This document shows, piece by piece, positions 28,042-36,447 of a DNA stretch of 64,000 bases; positions within the stretch are counted from its first letter, which is position 1, and every line of letters starts with the position of its first letter. The notes under the pieces were generated by a model, which was given only the letters and a program-made list of their open reading frames with translations, was not told the origin of the DNA and ran no database searches. The stretch is from Clostridia bacterium (GTDB taxonomy: Bacteria; Bacillota_A; Clostridia; Oscillospirales; CAG-272): contig JAFUJS010000023.1 of the NCBI GenBank assembly GCA_017468115.1, forward strand, positions 52,578 to 116,577, given 5' to 3'. Made by a program: the position numbers and the translations under genes.

Positions 28042-29514
28042 TTATGCGGAGATTTTTTCGTAGCGTGGACTGCCGATTATTTCCGTCATAAGCTCATAGG
28101 GGTTTATTTTGCTTGATACAACCTGCTCAAAAAGTCTTGGTGTGCATCCGGACACTAAATATACACCCTGCTCATTTTTTTCTACCGGTAATGTTCTGTT
28201 TCTGGAGCATACGTTCCAAAAAACAAGCTTAGGAAGGGTGTAGCCTGCTGCCTCAAAGCTTCTCTTTGCGTTTTCAAAGTTTGATAATGAACTGTTTTCT
28301 GCGCAATAATCAAACTCCATATCGCTGACAATGATAATGCTTTTTGGTAGGTCTTTTTGATTTATGTTGTATTTTATAGCCGTGTTAAGCACAAGGTTAA
28401 ACACGCCCTCGATGTTGGTATTAGCCACCTCGGAATGGTCGAAAATGTAGCTAACCCTTTCGCAAATGTCGTCACCCTTAAGCTCAATCATTTTCGGATT
28501 TTCTGAGAAGGAAATAAAGTGGTTTTTGAACACACCCTTGCCTCTTTCTGCCATATAGATACCAAGAGAGATGGCAACCGACGCCGGCGTAGGATTATAG
28601 CAGCTATACATTGAGCCGGAGGTGTCAATTACCACCAGGGCATTTTCCTCTCCCTCATAAGTCGGTAGCGATTTCCAAGTGGTGTCTAGTGCTTTTCTTT
28701 CCGCATTGCTAATCCTTCCACGATAGCAACACTTACTAATACAGCTTTCTACAATCTGATATGGATAGATTGTGCCGGCATTTAGCTTTTCCTTACCATC
28801 CGCTACACTTTCTATATAGCTGCAATAGCGCTCATTATCATTACGCAAAAACGCCTGACGATATTTGAGCATAGCATTTGATGGCTGAGCCGAATAGTCA
28901 AAGGTGTAGTCCCTTTCTCTTAGGTTGTTTTCTATGATTTTGATTTTTGCACGAAGCATAGCTAGGGTATGTCTATACTCCGCCTCGCTCATATTCAACG
29001 TTTTTGCAAGGTGCTTTGCCATAGCCACCTTTTCTCTGCTTGAGGTGTTTACAGAGGGTAGCCACTTTGCAAGCAAGGAAACGCAATTTCCCACCTTGAT
29101 TTTTTCAAGGTCCTCTTTAAGGGTTTTTGCAATAAGGGAAATTGCCGCACCCTCACAAGGGGTGTAAAGAAGTGACAAAAGGTCGTCATATCTTCCATAC
29201 TCGCTAATGAGGTCAAGATTTTTTATTACTACCTCGGGGTAGTTGTTTGCAAGATATGAGAGGCAAATATTGAATACATCTCTTTCGCCAAGTCCGCCTC
29301 TTATGTCTCTTGCATAAAAGAGGATTTTAAGTGCCATATCCTTGTTTTCCAAAAAGGCACGCTTAAAGGTGCTTACAATATCCCCTACTCTTGCATGGCG
29401 CATTGCGCCTATTCTGGCAAATAGGTCAAGGCAGTCAGAGCCTGTATGCTCGTATGCTACTGCGCCGTTTTCGGTTAAGGTTTTATTTGCTTCATTTTTA
29501 ATTAGCTCTAACAT
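28042..29514 (-). CDS. DUF2828 protein (Ro60/TROVE-like HEAT region plus vWA domain)
   Basis: 490 residues. The N-terminal helical half (about 20-290) has DUF2828 landmarks FYARDIRGGLGERDVFNICL (66-85), EYGRYDDLLSLL (105-116) and a chain of helices like the TROVE ring of Ro60. The C-terminal half (about 290-490) is a von Willebrand A fold with the MIDAS motif DTSGSMYS (297-304), a conserved IIIVSDMEFD strand and a FWNVCSR strand. Ro60-type proteins bind misfolded RNAs and Y RNAs; DUF2828 proteins are uncharacterised, so RNA binding is an inference from the fold. The strand upstream carries a compact structured RNA candidate ending in a terminator. No rtcB or nuclease gene is adjacent. Confidence 0.85.
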   Translation of the reverse strand: MLELIKNEANKTLTENGAVAYEHTGSDCLDLFARIGAMRHARVGDIVSTFKRAFLENKDMALKILFYARDIRGGLGERDVFNICLSYLANNYPEVVIKNLDLISEYGRYDDLLSLLYTPCEGAAISLIAKTLKEDLEKIKVGNCVSLLAKWLPSVNTSSREKVAMAKHLAKTLNMSEAEYRHTLAMLRAKIKIIENNLRERDYTFDYSAQPSNAMLKYRQAFLRNDNERYCSYIESVADGKEKLNAGTIYPYQIVESCISKCCYRGRISNAERKALDTTWKSLPTYEGEENALVVIDTSGSMYSCYNPTPASVAISLGIYMAERGKGVFKNHFISFSENPKMIELKGDDICERVSYIFDHSEVANTNIEGVFNLVLNTAIKYNINQKDLPKSIIIVSDMEFDYCAENSSLSNFENAKRSFEAAGYTLPKLVFWNVCSRNRTLPVEKNEQGVYLVSGCTPRLFEQVVSSKINPYELMTEIIGSPRYEKISA

Positions 29515-29534
29515 TTCCTTTTCTCCTTTAGTTT

Positions 29535-29566
29535 CAAAAAATTACCGAGAGAGCAAGCCCTCTCGG
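29535..29566 (-). terminator. Intrinsic terminator between the RNA candidate and the DUF2828 gene
   Basis: On the minus strand CCGAGAG-N8-CTCTCGG (29545-29566), then TAA and TTTTTT (29536-29541). It lies about 22 bp before the DUF2828 start codon, so it would end a short upstream transcript and limit read-through into the gene. Confidence 0.72.
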
Positions 29567-29697
29567 CAGGCTACAAGACACTTAAAGTTTGATTTCGTTA
29601 ATGTTACAATTTTCTCTTTATAATTTGCTGTGCGTGTCTTTGAGCCTTTTTCGTCGCCAAAGAGGCTCAATCAGCCGAGCGCCACCCAACTGACACC
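29545..29697 (-). ncRNA. Candidate structured RNA upstream of the DUF2828 gene
   Basis: On the minus strand, positions 29696 to 29634 fold into a compact three-way junction. P1 is GTGTC/GACAC (29692-29696 with 29634-29638), P2 is AGTTG/CGGCT (29687-29691 with 29673-29677, two G-U pairs), and P3 is TTGAGCC/GGCTCAA (29664-29670 with 29640-29646). Junction linkers are 0, 2 and 1 nt. The patch is visibly GC-rich within an AT-rich spacer. An extended -10 (TGCTAATAT) ends at 29701, so a transcript could begin at the P1 strand. GTGTCTT at 29575-29581 can pair with the same AAGACAC strand that closes P1, giving a mutually exclusive fold just before the terminator. This fits either a stable small RNA (Y-RNA-like partner) or a leader with attenuation. 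Not matched to a known RNA family. Confidence 0.55.
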
Positions 29698-29700
29698 ACT

Positions 29701-29709
29701 ATATTAGCA
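29701..29709 (-). promoter_or_regulatory. Extended -10 promoter candidate for the structured RNA
   Basis: Minus strand TGCTAATAT (extended -10 form TGnTAATAT) with no good -35 box; its expected start point falls at 29694-29697, the 5' edge of the three-way junction. Confidence 0.45.
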
Positions 29710-29787
29710 AATTTCGGAAAAGAAATACAGAAAAAAAAGCTGCGAAAATGTTTTTTTGATTTTTTCTATTTTTTTCTCCCTCGTGTC

Positions 29788-29816
29788 TTTATTTTATTTA
29801 TATATTATGGTAAAAT
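29788..29816 (+). promoter_or_regulatory. Promoter of the GH92-GH43-DUF3737-MATE operon
   Basis: -10 TAAAAT (29811-29816) with a weak -35 TTTATT (29788-29793) at 17 bp; GGAAAGGAGAGG precedes the ATG. Confidence 0.5.
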
Positions 29817-29846
29817 GATTTTAGATTAAGGAAAGGAGAGGTATCT

Positions 29847-32033
29847 ATGCGTCTTTGTGATTATGTAGACCCGATGATTGGCACTGTTGGTGATGAGCAA
29901 GCGGAGAGCATGCACGGTGGCGGAAAGACCCACCCATGCGCCACGTATCCCTTCGGTATGGTGCAGCTTGGCCCCGATACCACAACTAGTGGGGACAATG
30001 GCACGGGCTATAACTATTGTCAAAGCACAATCGAGGGCTTTTCCTTTAACCATATGAGTGGAATTGGCTGGTATGGCGACCTTGGCAACATTCAGATTAT
30101 GCCGATTATGGACAGGGTTGATCTAAGAAGCGGCTCTAATGAAGAGGTGCCCTTTGAAAAGGGTACTGTGGGCTGGAAATCCCCCTTTTCTCACGAAAAC
30201 GAGGTGGCAAGGGCGGGCTACTACTCTGTCCTTCTTGAAAGATATCTTATCAACGCAGAGGCAACCGTTTCTCCCCACGCAGGTATTTTGCGCTTTACCT
30301 ATAACAAAAAGGGTGTGCGTGGCGCAATTATCAACCTATCTCGCAGAATTGCGGGCACGGCTACCCTTGAAAAGGTGACTATTGATGGGCAGAAAATAGA
30401 GGGAGAGCTTTTATTACGCTCCGAAGAGGGTGGATTTGGTAGAGGTAAGGGCGGAATTACCTATTTCCTTTACTTCTCAATGGAGATTTCCTGTCCATTT
30501 GAATATGAAATATATGAAAACGAATGCCTGATGGAGAAAAAAAGCCCCTACCAAGGCAAGGATGTGCATTTGTATCTGACCTTTGGCGAGGAAATAAGCC
30601 GGGTGCTTATAAAATGCGGCATATCCTACTCCTCGATAAAGGGCGCAGAAGCCGGACTTTTAGAAATACCCGACTATGATTTTGACAGAGTGCGCAGGTG
30701 TGCTATGGACGCTTGGGATGAGGCGCTTAGCCGTGTAAGAGTATGGGGTAGCAATGAAACGGACCGCACCCTGTTTTACACCTGTATGTATCACACTCTT
30801 CTTGACCCGAGAACGCAGGTTGACGCTTTAGGAGAAGTGCTTTGCTCCGACGGAATTATAAGAGAGTCCGACTACAACAGGCGCACAATGTTTAGCGGCT
30901 GGGATGTATACAGAAGCCAATTTCCTTGGCTTACCTTGGTTGCCCCCGACACGGTAAACGATGAGGTGTGCAGTCTTATTGATATTGCTGACGAAACGTG
31001 GACAGCCCTGCCCCGTTGGGAGCTGATGGGTGCTGACTCCGGCTGTATGGTGGGAGACCCGGGACTTATTGTCCTTAGCGATGCTCTGTCCAAGGGGATT
31101 TGCAATTTTGATTTTTCAAGGGCTTATAAGTATACTCTTGGCGCCTCGCAGGTGGCCACCGAGCTGGACGGACATGTATTTTATCACAACAGACCAAAGC
31201 ATATACAGTATAAGGAAAATCGCTTTGAGCCCGGGTGCTTAAGCTCTACCTTGGAGCTTTTGCTAGCCGACTTTTGCATGGCGCAAATTGCAAAAAGGCT
31301 GGACCAAGTGGATGATTTTGAGCATTTTTACAGTCTTGCAATGAGGTACAAGGACAACTATAACGGCTCAACCATGTGCCCACGAGACGAAAAGGGAGAG
31401 TTTCTCAAAATAGATAGCGTTTACGATACCACCGGCTGTGTTGAGAGCAATATATATCAGCAATCATTTTTTGTACCCTATGATGTAGAGGGGCTTGCTG
31501 ATTTGTTTGGCAGGGACAGGTTTATTTCCCTGCTTGAAAATCTGTTTGAGCTATCAGATTTTTCAAGGCTTTGGAATGAAAATTACAACCATTCAAATGA
31601 GCCGTGCCATAATCTGACCCACTATTTTGCTATGCTGGGTCTGCCCAAGAGAACACAATACTGGACAAGGCGAGTACAAAAGGAGGCTTACAGGCTTGGT
31701 GCCTATGGATTTTGCGGAAATGAGGACGTGGGTCAGCTTTCTGCCTGGTATACTCTTTCTGCAATCGGGCTTTGCCAGCCCTGCCCCGCTGTTGGTAATT
31801 TTTACTTTAATACCCCCCTGTTCCAGAAAATCAAGCTAAGGCTAAACGAGGAATACCATTCCTTGGAAAACGACCCTTACCTATATATTGTTTGCGATAA
31901 CGACCCGCAAAAATTTCCTTATATTGATAAGGTTTTGTGGTGCGGCAAGGAGCTAAAGCGACAATACATAACCTATAAGGAGCTTACCGCAGGTGGCACC
32001 TTGGAATTTAAGCTAACCCAAAAGGAGAACTAA
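29847..32033 (+). CDS. Alpha-mannosidase, GH92
   Basis: 728-residue Ca-dependent exo-alpha-mannosidase family protein. N-terminal beta-sandwich with the family start YVDPMIGT and GGGKTHPCATYPFGMVQLGP (residues about 25-44), the FNHMSGIGW.GDLGNIQIMP block, an (alpha/alpha)6 barrel with MFSGWDVYRSQFPWL, and the late signature GNEDVGQLSAWY, the GH92 catalytic-centre motif whose Glu/Asp residues act as acid/base. There is no signal peptide, unlike most Bacteroides GH92 enzymes, so it probably acts on imported N-glycan fragments or alpha-mannans in the cytoplasm. It heads a four-gene operon. Confidence 0.92.
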   Translation: MRLCDYVDPMIGTVGDEQAESMHGGGKTHPCATYPFGMVQLGPDTTTSGDNGTGYNYCQSTIEGFSFNHMSGIGWYGDLGNIQIMPIMDRVDLRSGSNEEVPFEKGTVGWKSPFSHENEVARAGYYSVLLERYLINAEATVSPHAGILRFTYNKKGVRGAIINLSRRIAGTATLEKVTIDGQKIEGELLLRSEEGGFGRGKGGITYFLYFSMEISCPFEYEIYENECLMEKKSPYQGKDVHLYLTFGEEISRVLIKCGISYSSIKGAEAGLLEIPDYDFDRVRRCAMDAWDEALSRVRVWGSNETDRTLFYTCMYHTLLDPRTQVDALGEVLCSDGIIRESDYNRRTMFSGWDVYRSQFPWLTLVAPDTVNDEVCSLIDIADETWTALPRWELMGADSGCMVGDPGLIVLSDALSKGICNFDFSRAYKYTLGASQVATELDGHVFYHNRPKHIQYKENRFEPGCLSSTLELLLADFCMAQIAKRLDQVDDFEHFYSLAMRYKDNYNGSTMCPRDEKGEFLKIDSVYDTTGCVESNIYQQSFFVPYDVEGLADLFGRDRFISLLENLFELSDFSRLWNENYNHSNEPCHNLTHYFAMLGLPKRTQYWTRRVQKEAYRLGAYGFCGNEDVGQLSAWYTLSAIGLCQPCPAVGNFYFNTPLFQKIKLRLNEEYHSLENDPYLYIVCDNDPQKFPYIDKVLWCGKELKRQYITYKELTAGGTLEFKLTQKEN

Positions 32034-32035
32034 AA

Positions 32036-33502
32036 ATGAAACAAGTATTCAACCCATATTTACCCCTTTGCGAGTATATCCCCGACGGAGAGCCACACGT
32101 TTTCGGAGATAGAGTTTATGTTTACGGCTCACACGACAAGGAAAGCGGCGAATTTTTCTGTATGCTTGACTATGTTTGCTACTCTGCCTCAATCTACGAC
32201 CTTAAGGATTGGAGATACGAGGGCGTAATTTACAAGGCAAAAAACGACCCCGACTATGTAAATCACCCATATATGTACGCACCTGACGTGGTACAGGGTA
32301 ACGACGGCAAATATTACCTTTACTACTCCCTTGCCAGCAAGAAGGATTGCAGCTTTCTTATGAGCGTGGCGGTTAGCGATACACCCGCGGGAGAATATAA
32401 GTTTATCGGCTATGTTAAAAATCCGGATGGTACACCTTTGCAGGATTTTGTTATCTTTGACCCCGGTCTGATAAACGATAACGGACACGTTTATCTTTAC
32501 TATGGTGTTTGGTATGAATTTGATGAAAACCCTAAGTTCACAAGGGAAGAAAGCATCAAAACGCAAATGGATATGTACAAAAAGAGCCGTGAGGAGATTG
32601 AGTCCGCAGAGGGTGGTGTGCAGGGTCCTGTTTGTGTAGAGCTTATGGACGATATGATGACTATAAAGCACAAGCCCGTGCATATATTCCCTGTTATCTT
32701 CAAGGGTACCGCCTTTGAGGGACACGAGTTCTTTGAGGCAAGCTCCATTAGAAAAATCGGCGATAAGTATTACTTTATTTACTCCACCTACAACCAGCAC
32801 GAGCTGGCGTATGCAGTAAGCGACAGACCTGACGGCGGCTTTGAATATGGCGGCGTTATAATCTCAAACGGCGACGTTGGCTACCGGGGCAGACGCCCTG
32901 AGGACAGGGTTAACCGCACAGGCAATAACCACGGAAGCATAGAAAAAATTAACGGCGAGTGGTACATTTTCTATCACAGACAGACACACAAAAACGACTA
33001 CTCTCGTCAGGCGTGTGCTGAAAAGATTGTAATGCTAGAGGACGGCTCCTTCCCACAGGTTGAAATTACAAGCTGTGGCTTGAATGGTGGGCCCTTGGTT
33101 ACAGAGGGCACCTACCCTGCTATTATCTGCTGTAACCTGACAAACGGAAAAATGCCACATACAACCGGTTGTCTTGACAATATTCCTTTCATTGTTTGCA
33201 AAAACGGCGAAAGAATTATTTCCGATGTGGCGGATGGCACAAAAATAGGCTACAAATACTTTGACTTTAAGGGGAAAACCGCCCTTGGAATTACATACAG
33301 AAGCGGCGAAAATCAGCCACAGGGTAAGGTTTTTGTTAAAACAAGCCTTGATGGCGAGGCTATAGCTTCCTTTGACATCTGTCCTAGCGATGGTTGGACT
33401 AAGGCAGGCTGCCAGGTAGAGCTTTACGGCAAAAACGGACTATTCTTTGAATACCAAGGACAGGGACAAATCGAAATTTTAGATATATACTTTGGAAAAT
33501 AA
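32036..33502 (+). CDS. GH43-type glycosidase (paralogue B)
   Basis: 488-residue paralogue of the enzyme at 17419-18873, alignable end to end. Shared blocks include NPYLPLCEYIPDGEPHVFGD, APDVVQGNDGKYYLYYSLAS, GTAFEGHEFFEASSIRKIGD, NRTGNNHGSIEKI and the C-terminal CCNLTNGKMPH...GYKYFDF. GH43 propeller plus C-terminal beta-sandwich, no signal peptide. Its placement between GH92 and DUF3737, three bases after the GH92 stop, suggests a sugar found on the same glycan as alpha-mannose. The two copies probably differ in linkage or are regulated by different signals. Confidence 0.8.
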   Translation: MKQVFNPYLPLCEYIPDGEPHVFGDRVYVYGSHDKESGEFFCMLDYVCYSASIYDLKDWRYEGVIYKAKNDPDYVNHPYMYAPDVVQGNDGKYYLYYSLASKKDCSFLMSVAVSDTPAGEYKFIGYVKNPDGTPLQDFVIFDPGLINDNGHVYLYYGVWYEFDENPKFTREESIKTQMDMYKKSREEIESAEGGVQGPVCVELMDDMMTIKHKPVHIFPVIFKGTAFEGHEFFEASSIRKIGDKYYFIYSTYNQHELAYAVSDRPDGGFEYGGVIISNGDVGYRGRRPEDRVNRTGNNHGSIEKINGEWYIFYHRQTHKNDYSRQACAEKIVMLEDGSFPQVEITSCGLNGGPLVTEGTYPAIICCNLTNGKMPHTTGCLDNIPFIVCKNGERIISDVADGTKIGYKYFDFKGKTALGITYRSGENQPQGKVFVKTSLDGEAIASFDICPSDGWTKAGCQVELYGKNGLFFEYQGQGQIEILDIYFGK

Positions 33503-34345
33503 ATGAAACAAATTATTAAACAAACCTTTGATGAGGAGCGCGCACTTTACGGAAGCGAAGGACTGCATATAAAGAATTGCAGATTTACAGGTCCGGCTGA
33601 CGGCGAAAGCGCTCTTAAGGAAAGCAAAAGCATATTGGCAGAAAATTGTTATTTCAATCTGCGCTACCCCTTTTGGCATGTAACTGGTGCCAAGGTTGAC
33701 GGGTGCAGACTGACAAGCAAGGCACGTGCAGGCTTTTGGTATTGCAAGGACCTTGAAATTGTAAGCTGTCGACTTTGCGGTATCAAGGCTCTCAGAGAGT
33801 GCGAAAATGTCAAGTTGGAAAACACTTACATAAAATCCTGTGAGCTTGGTTGGCTATGTGAAAACATAAGCTTCAAAAACACAAGCGTTGAGGGAGAGTA
33901 TTTTATGCTAAGCTCCTCAAATATACATTTTGAAAATGTGGAGCTAAAGGGCAAATATTCCTTTCAATATGTGGAAAACGGTGTAATAGAAGACTCTGTG
34001 CTTAACACAAAGGATGCCTTTTGGCACGCCAAGAATTTACACGTTAAAGACACAATTATAAGAGGCGAATACCTTGGCTGGTATAGCGAGGGGCTTACCC
34101 TTGAAAATTGCACAATAATCGGCACTCAGCCGCTTTGCTATTGCAAGGATTTAAGGCTTATTAATTGCAAAATGTACGAGTGCGACCTTGCTTTTGAAAA
34201 AAGCCATGTTGAGGCAACGCTTACCGAGCCTATTATAAGCGTTAAAAACCCTTCATCCGGATATATTAAGGCACCCTGTATAGATGAAATCATACTTGAT
34301 GACAAAAGCAGTACCTGTAAAATCAATGTGAGGGATACGCTATGA
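33503..34345 (+). CDS. DUF3737 family right-handed beta-helix protein
   Basis: 280 residues made of about 11-12 short repeats with spaced Cys/aliphatic strands (e.g. LHIKNCRFTG, VKLENTYIKSC, LTLENCTIIG, LRLINCKMYEC), the pattern of a right-handed beta-helix. The family is DUF3737, unstudied but frequent in gut Bacillota and near carbohydrate genes. No signal peptide. The aromatic-rich turns (RYPFWHV, RAGFWYC, KYSFQYV, KDAFWHA, YLGWYSE) could stack on sugars. It starts immediately after the GH43 stop and overlaps the MATE start by 4 bp. A carbohydrate epimerase, lyase or binding role is conceivable but unproven. Confidence 0.75.
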   Translation: MKQIIKQTFDEERALYGSEGLHIKNCRFTGPADGESALKESKSILAENCYFNLRYPFWHVTGAKVDGCRLTSKARAGFWYCKDLEIVSCRLCGIKALRECENVKLENTYIKSCELGWLCENISFKNTSVEGEYFMLSSSNIHFENVELKGKYSFQYVENGVIEDSVLNTKDAFWHAKNLHVKDTIIRGEYLGWYSEGLTLENCTIIGTQPLCYCKDLRLINCKMYECDLAFEKSHVEATLTEPIISVKNPSSGYIKAPCIDEIILDDKSSTCKINVRDTL

Positions 34346-35739
34346 CAGGGGTGAAAAAACGGCTGGACTTTAGCCTTTTGCCTGTAATTTTTGCCCTTGC
34401 CTGGCCTACTATGCTTGAGCAGCTGTTACATACGGCTGTTCAATATGTTGACACGATTATGGTTGGCTCCTTGGGTACAGATGCAACTGCAGCTGTTGGC
34501 TCTACCACAACCGTAAACTGGCTTTTTGGCAGCACTATTTCAGCGGTTGGAGTTGGCTTTCTTGCCTTTATCTCCCAAGCAATCGGTGCAAAAAGGCATA
34601 ACGATGTAAAAAAGGCGTCTGCCCAAGCTTGCTTTGTGGTGCTTGTGCTTGGTAGCCTATTTACAATAGTAGCCTTGCTTTTAAGTCCCTTTGTGCCGCA
34701 ATGGATGCAGGTTGATGAGTCGTTAAGGCAAGCATCATCCACCTATTTCTTTATACTTTATACTCCTATGCTTTTCAGGACCGCAACAATAATTTTCGGC
34801 ACGGTTTTACGGGCTGCAGGAGACACAAAAACACCTATGCGTGTTGGACTTATTGTTAATCTTGTTAACATTGTACTGAATTTTATATTTATATACCCAA
34901 CAAGAATTTTGTATATAAGCGGCTTTTATTTGTTTATTCCCGGCTTTGATTTGGGTGTTATTGGTGCCGCAATCGCCAGCGCTATTGCCTTTTTTGTAGG
35001 GGGAGTGTCTATTTTTGTAACGCTTTTGCGCCATCCTGTGGTTTCTCCCCGTGGACAAAGCATAAAGCCCAATATGTCAATTTTGAAGCCCTGCTTCAAG
35101 GTTGCGTTTCCAAATGCGCTCCAGCGCTTTGGCACATCCTTTGGCTATGTTGTATTTGCCACTATGGTTAATGCTCTTGGCCCTGTTGCAACAGCTGCCC
35201 ACACTATTGCAAATACAGTAGAGTCTGCATTCTATGTACCGGGCTACGGTATGCAAAGCGCATCCTCTACCCTGGCAGGAAACGCATATGGGGCAAATGA
35301 CAAGGAAAGGATAAAAAATCTTTCCTTAATGATTATTTTTGTCGAGGTTATTCTTATGATAATCTCCGGTGGTGCTCTGTTTATTTTAGCTCCCAATCTT
35401 ATGGGACTTTTCTCAGCCGACGCTGCTGTAATTTCTCTCGGTACAATTGTTTTACGCATGGTTGCGGTATCAGAGCCGTTTTACGGTGTTTCCATTGTTA
35501 TCGAGGGCATGATGCACGGAATGGGTAAAACAGTAATGCCATTTGTTGCTAACATTATTGGCATGTGGCTCATAAGAATTTTAGGTACATTTATTGCCAC
35601 TGTGGTGTTTGATTTCGGACTGATTAGCGCTTGGGCGTGTATGATTTTACACAATCTTTTGCTTTTTGTTATGTTTTTAATCTACTACCTAAGCGGCAAA
35701 TTCAACCCGCTTAATAAAAAAGAAAATTCCACATTATAG
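34342..35739 (+). CDS. MATE family efflux transporter
   Basis: 465-residue inner-membrane transporter with 12 predicted helices in two six-helix halves. The first half opens with ALAWPTMLEQLLHTAVQYVDTIMVGSLG, which contains the classical MATE helix-1/2 pattern, and the second half shows the matching FPNALQRFGTSFGYVVFATMVNALG. MATE proteins export drugs or metabolites using Na+ or H+ gradients. As the last gene of a glycosidase operon (ATGA overlap with DUF3737) it may move a compound linked to glycan use, but that is inference from position only. Confidence 0.93.
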   Translation: MTGVKKRLDFSLLPVIFALAWPTMLEQLLHTAVQYVDTIMVGSLGTDATAAVGSTTTVNWLFGSTISAVGVGFLAFISQAIGAKRHNDVKKASAQACFVVLVLGSLFTIVALLLSPFVPQWMQVDESLRQASSTYFFILYTPMLFRTATIIFGTVLRAAGDTKTPMRVGLIVNLVNIVLNFIFIYPTRILYISGFYLFIPGFDLGVIGAAIASAIAFFVGGVSIFVTLLRHPVVSPRGQSIKPNMSILKPCFKVAFPNALQRFGTSFGYVVFATMVNALGPVATAAHTIANTVESAFYVPGYGMQSASSTLAGNAYGANDKERIKNLSLMIIFVEVILMIISGGALFILAPNLMGLFSADAAVISLGTIVLRMVAVSEPFYGVSIVIEGMMHGMGKTVMPFVANIIGMWLIRILGTFIATVVFDFGLISAWACMILHNLLLFVMFLIYYLSGKFNPLNKKENSTL

Positions 35740-35743
35740 CATC

Positions 35744-35774
35744 AAAAAAAGCCACCCGTTTGGGTGGCTTTTTT
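35744..35774. terminator. Bidirectional terminator
   Basis: AAGCCACCC-GTTT-GGGTGGCTT with A and T runs between the convergent MATE and rubrerythrin genes. Confidence 0.9.
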
Positions 35775-35782
35775 AATTAGCA

Positions 35783-36442
35783 TTAATAGTTTTCTGCGTG
35801 GATTTCAAAGTAGCTTTGTGGGTGTGCACAGGTCGGGCAAACCTCAGGTGCCTTTGTGCCAACAACGATATGTCCGCAGTTACGGCATTCCCAAACCTTA
35901 ACCTCGCTCTTTTCAAATACTTCCTTCATTTCTACATTGTTAAGAAGCGCACGATATCTTTCCTCGTGGTGCTTTTCGATTGCGGCAACAAGACGGAACT
36001 TCTTAGCAAGCTCAACAAAGCCCTCTTCCTCTGCTACCTTTGCAAAGCCCTCGTACATATCGGTCCACTCGTAGTTTTCGCCCTCTGCTGCGTGTAGAAG
36101 GTTTTCTGCTGTGTTGCCGATGCCCTTTAGCTCCTTGAGCCACATTTTAGCGTGCTCCTTCTCGTTTTCAGCTGTCTTTAGGAAGAGTGCGGAAATCTGC
36201 TCATAGCCTTCCTTCTTAGCAACGGAAGCAAAATAGGTATACTTGTTTCTTGCCTGGCTCTCACCTGCGAAGGCTGCCTCAAGATTCTTTTCTGTTCTTG
36301 TGCCTGCATATGGGTTTTTTGGTGTTTCGTCAATAAGCTCCAGCTTATCCTTGCCTACCTTGCATTTTGGGCAAACAGGCTCCAAAACGCCGTCCTCAAC
36401 CTCAAACTCTAGCTTGCATACTGTGCATCTGTACTTTTTCAT
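35783..36442 (-). CDS. Rubrerythrin with rubredoxin-like sites at both ends
   Basis: 219-residue peroxidase of anaerobes reducing H2O2 with electrons from rubredoxin or thioredoxin-type donors. N-terminal metal site Cys6-x2-Cys9 ... Cys24-x2-Cys27. Central four-helix ferritin-like domain with the di-iron ligands in [16 protein letters not shown] and [10 protein letters not shown], and later Glu/His ligands in [15 protein letters not shown]-terminal rubredoxin-like CRNCGH...CPTCAHPQ. Classical rubrerythrin has only the C-terminal site and reverse rubrerythrin only the N-terminal one; here both occur. It is last in an operon with thioredoxin and an FTR-like protein. Confidence 0.93.
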   Translation of the reverse strand: MKKYRCTVCKLEFEVEDGVLEPVCPKCKVGKDKLELIDETPKNPYAGTRTEKNLEAAFAGESQARNKYTYFASVAKKEGYEQISALFLKTAENEKEHAKMWLKELKGIGNTAENLLHAAEGENYEWTDMYEGFAKVAEEEGFVELAKKFRLVAAIEKHHEERYRALLNNVEMKEVFEKSEVKVWECRNCGHIVVGTKAPEVCPTCAHPQSYFEIHAENY

Positions 36443-36447
36443 TACTT

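Noticed and set aside
29634..29697. tRNA or tRNA-like element in the DUF2828 leader
   Set aside because: CAGTTGGGTGGCGC looks like a D-arm, but there is no anticodon arm, T-loop or acceptor stem in the right places.
29535..29697. T-box or other known riboswitch in front of DUF2828
   Set aside because: No full T-box sequence and no amino-acid gene downstream; the fold does not match aptamers that I can recall.
1..34345. Bacteroides-type polysaccharide utilisation locus
   Set aside because: No SusC/SusD genes are present, and promoters and lipoproteins are of Gram-positive type.
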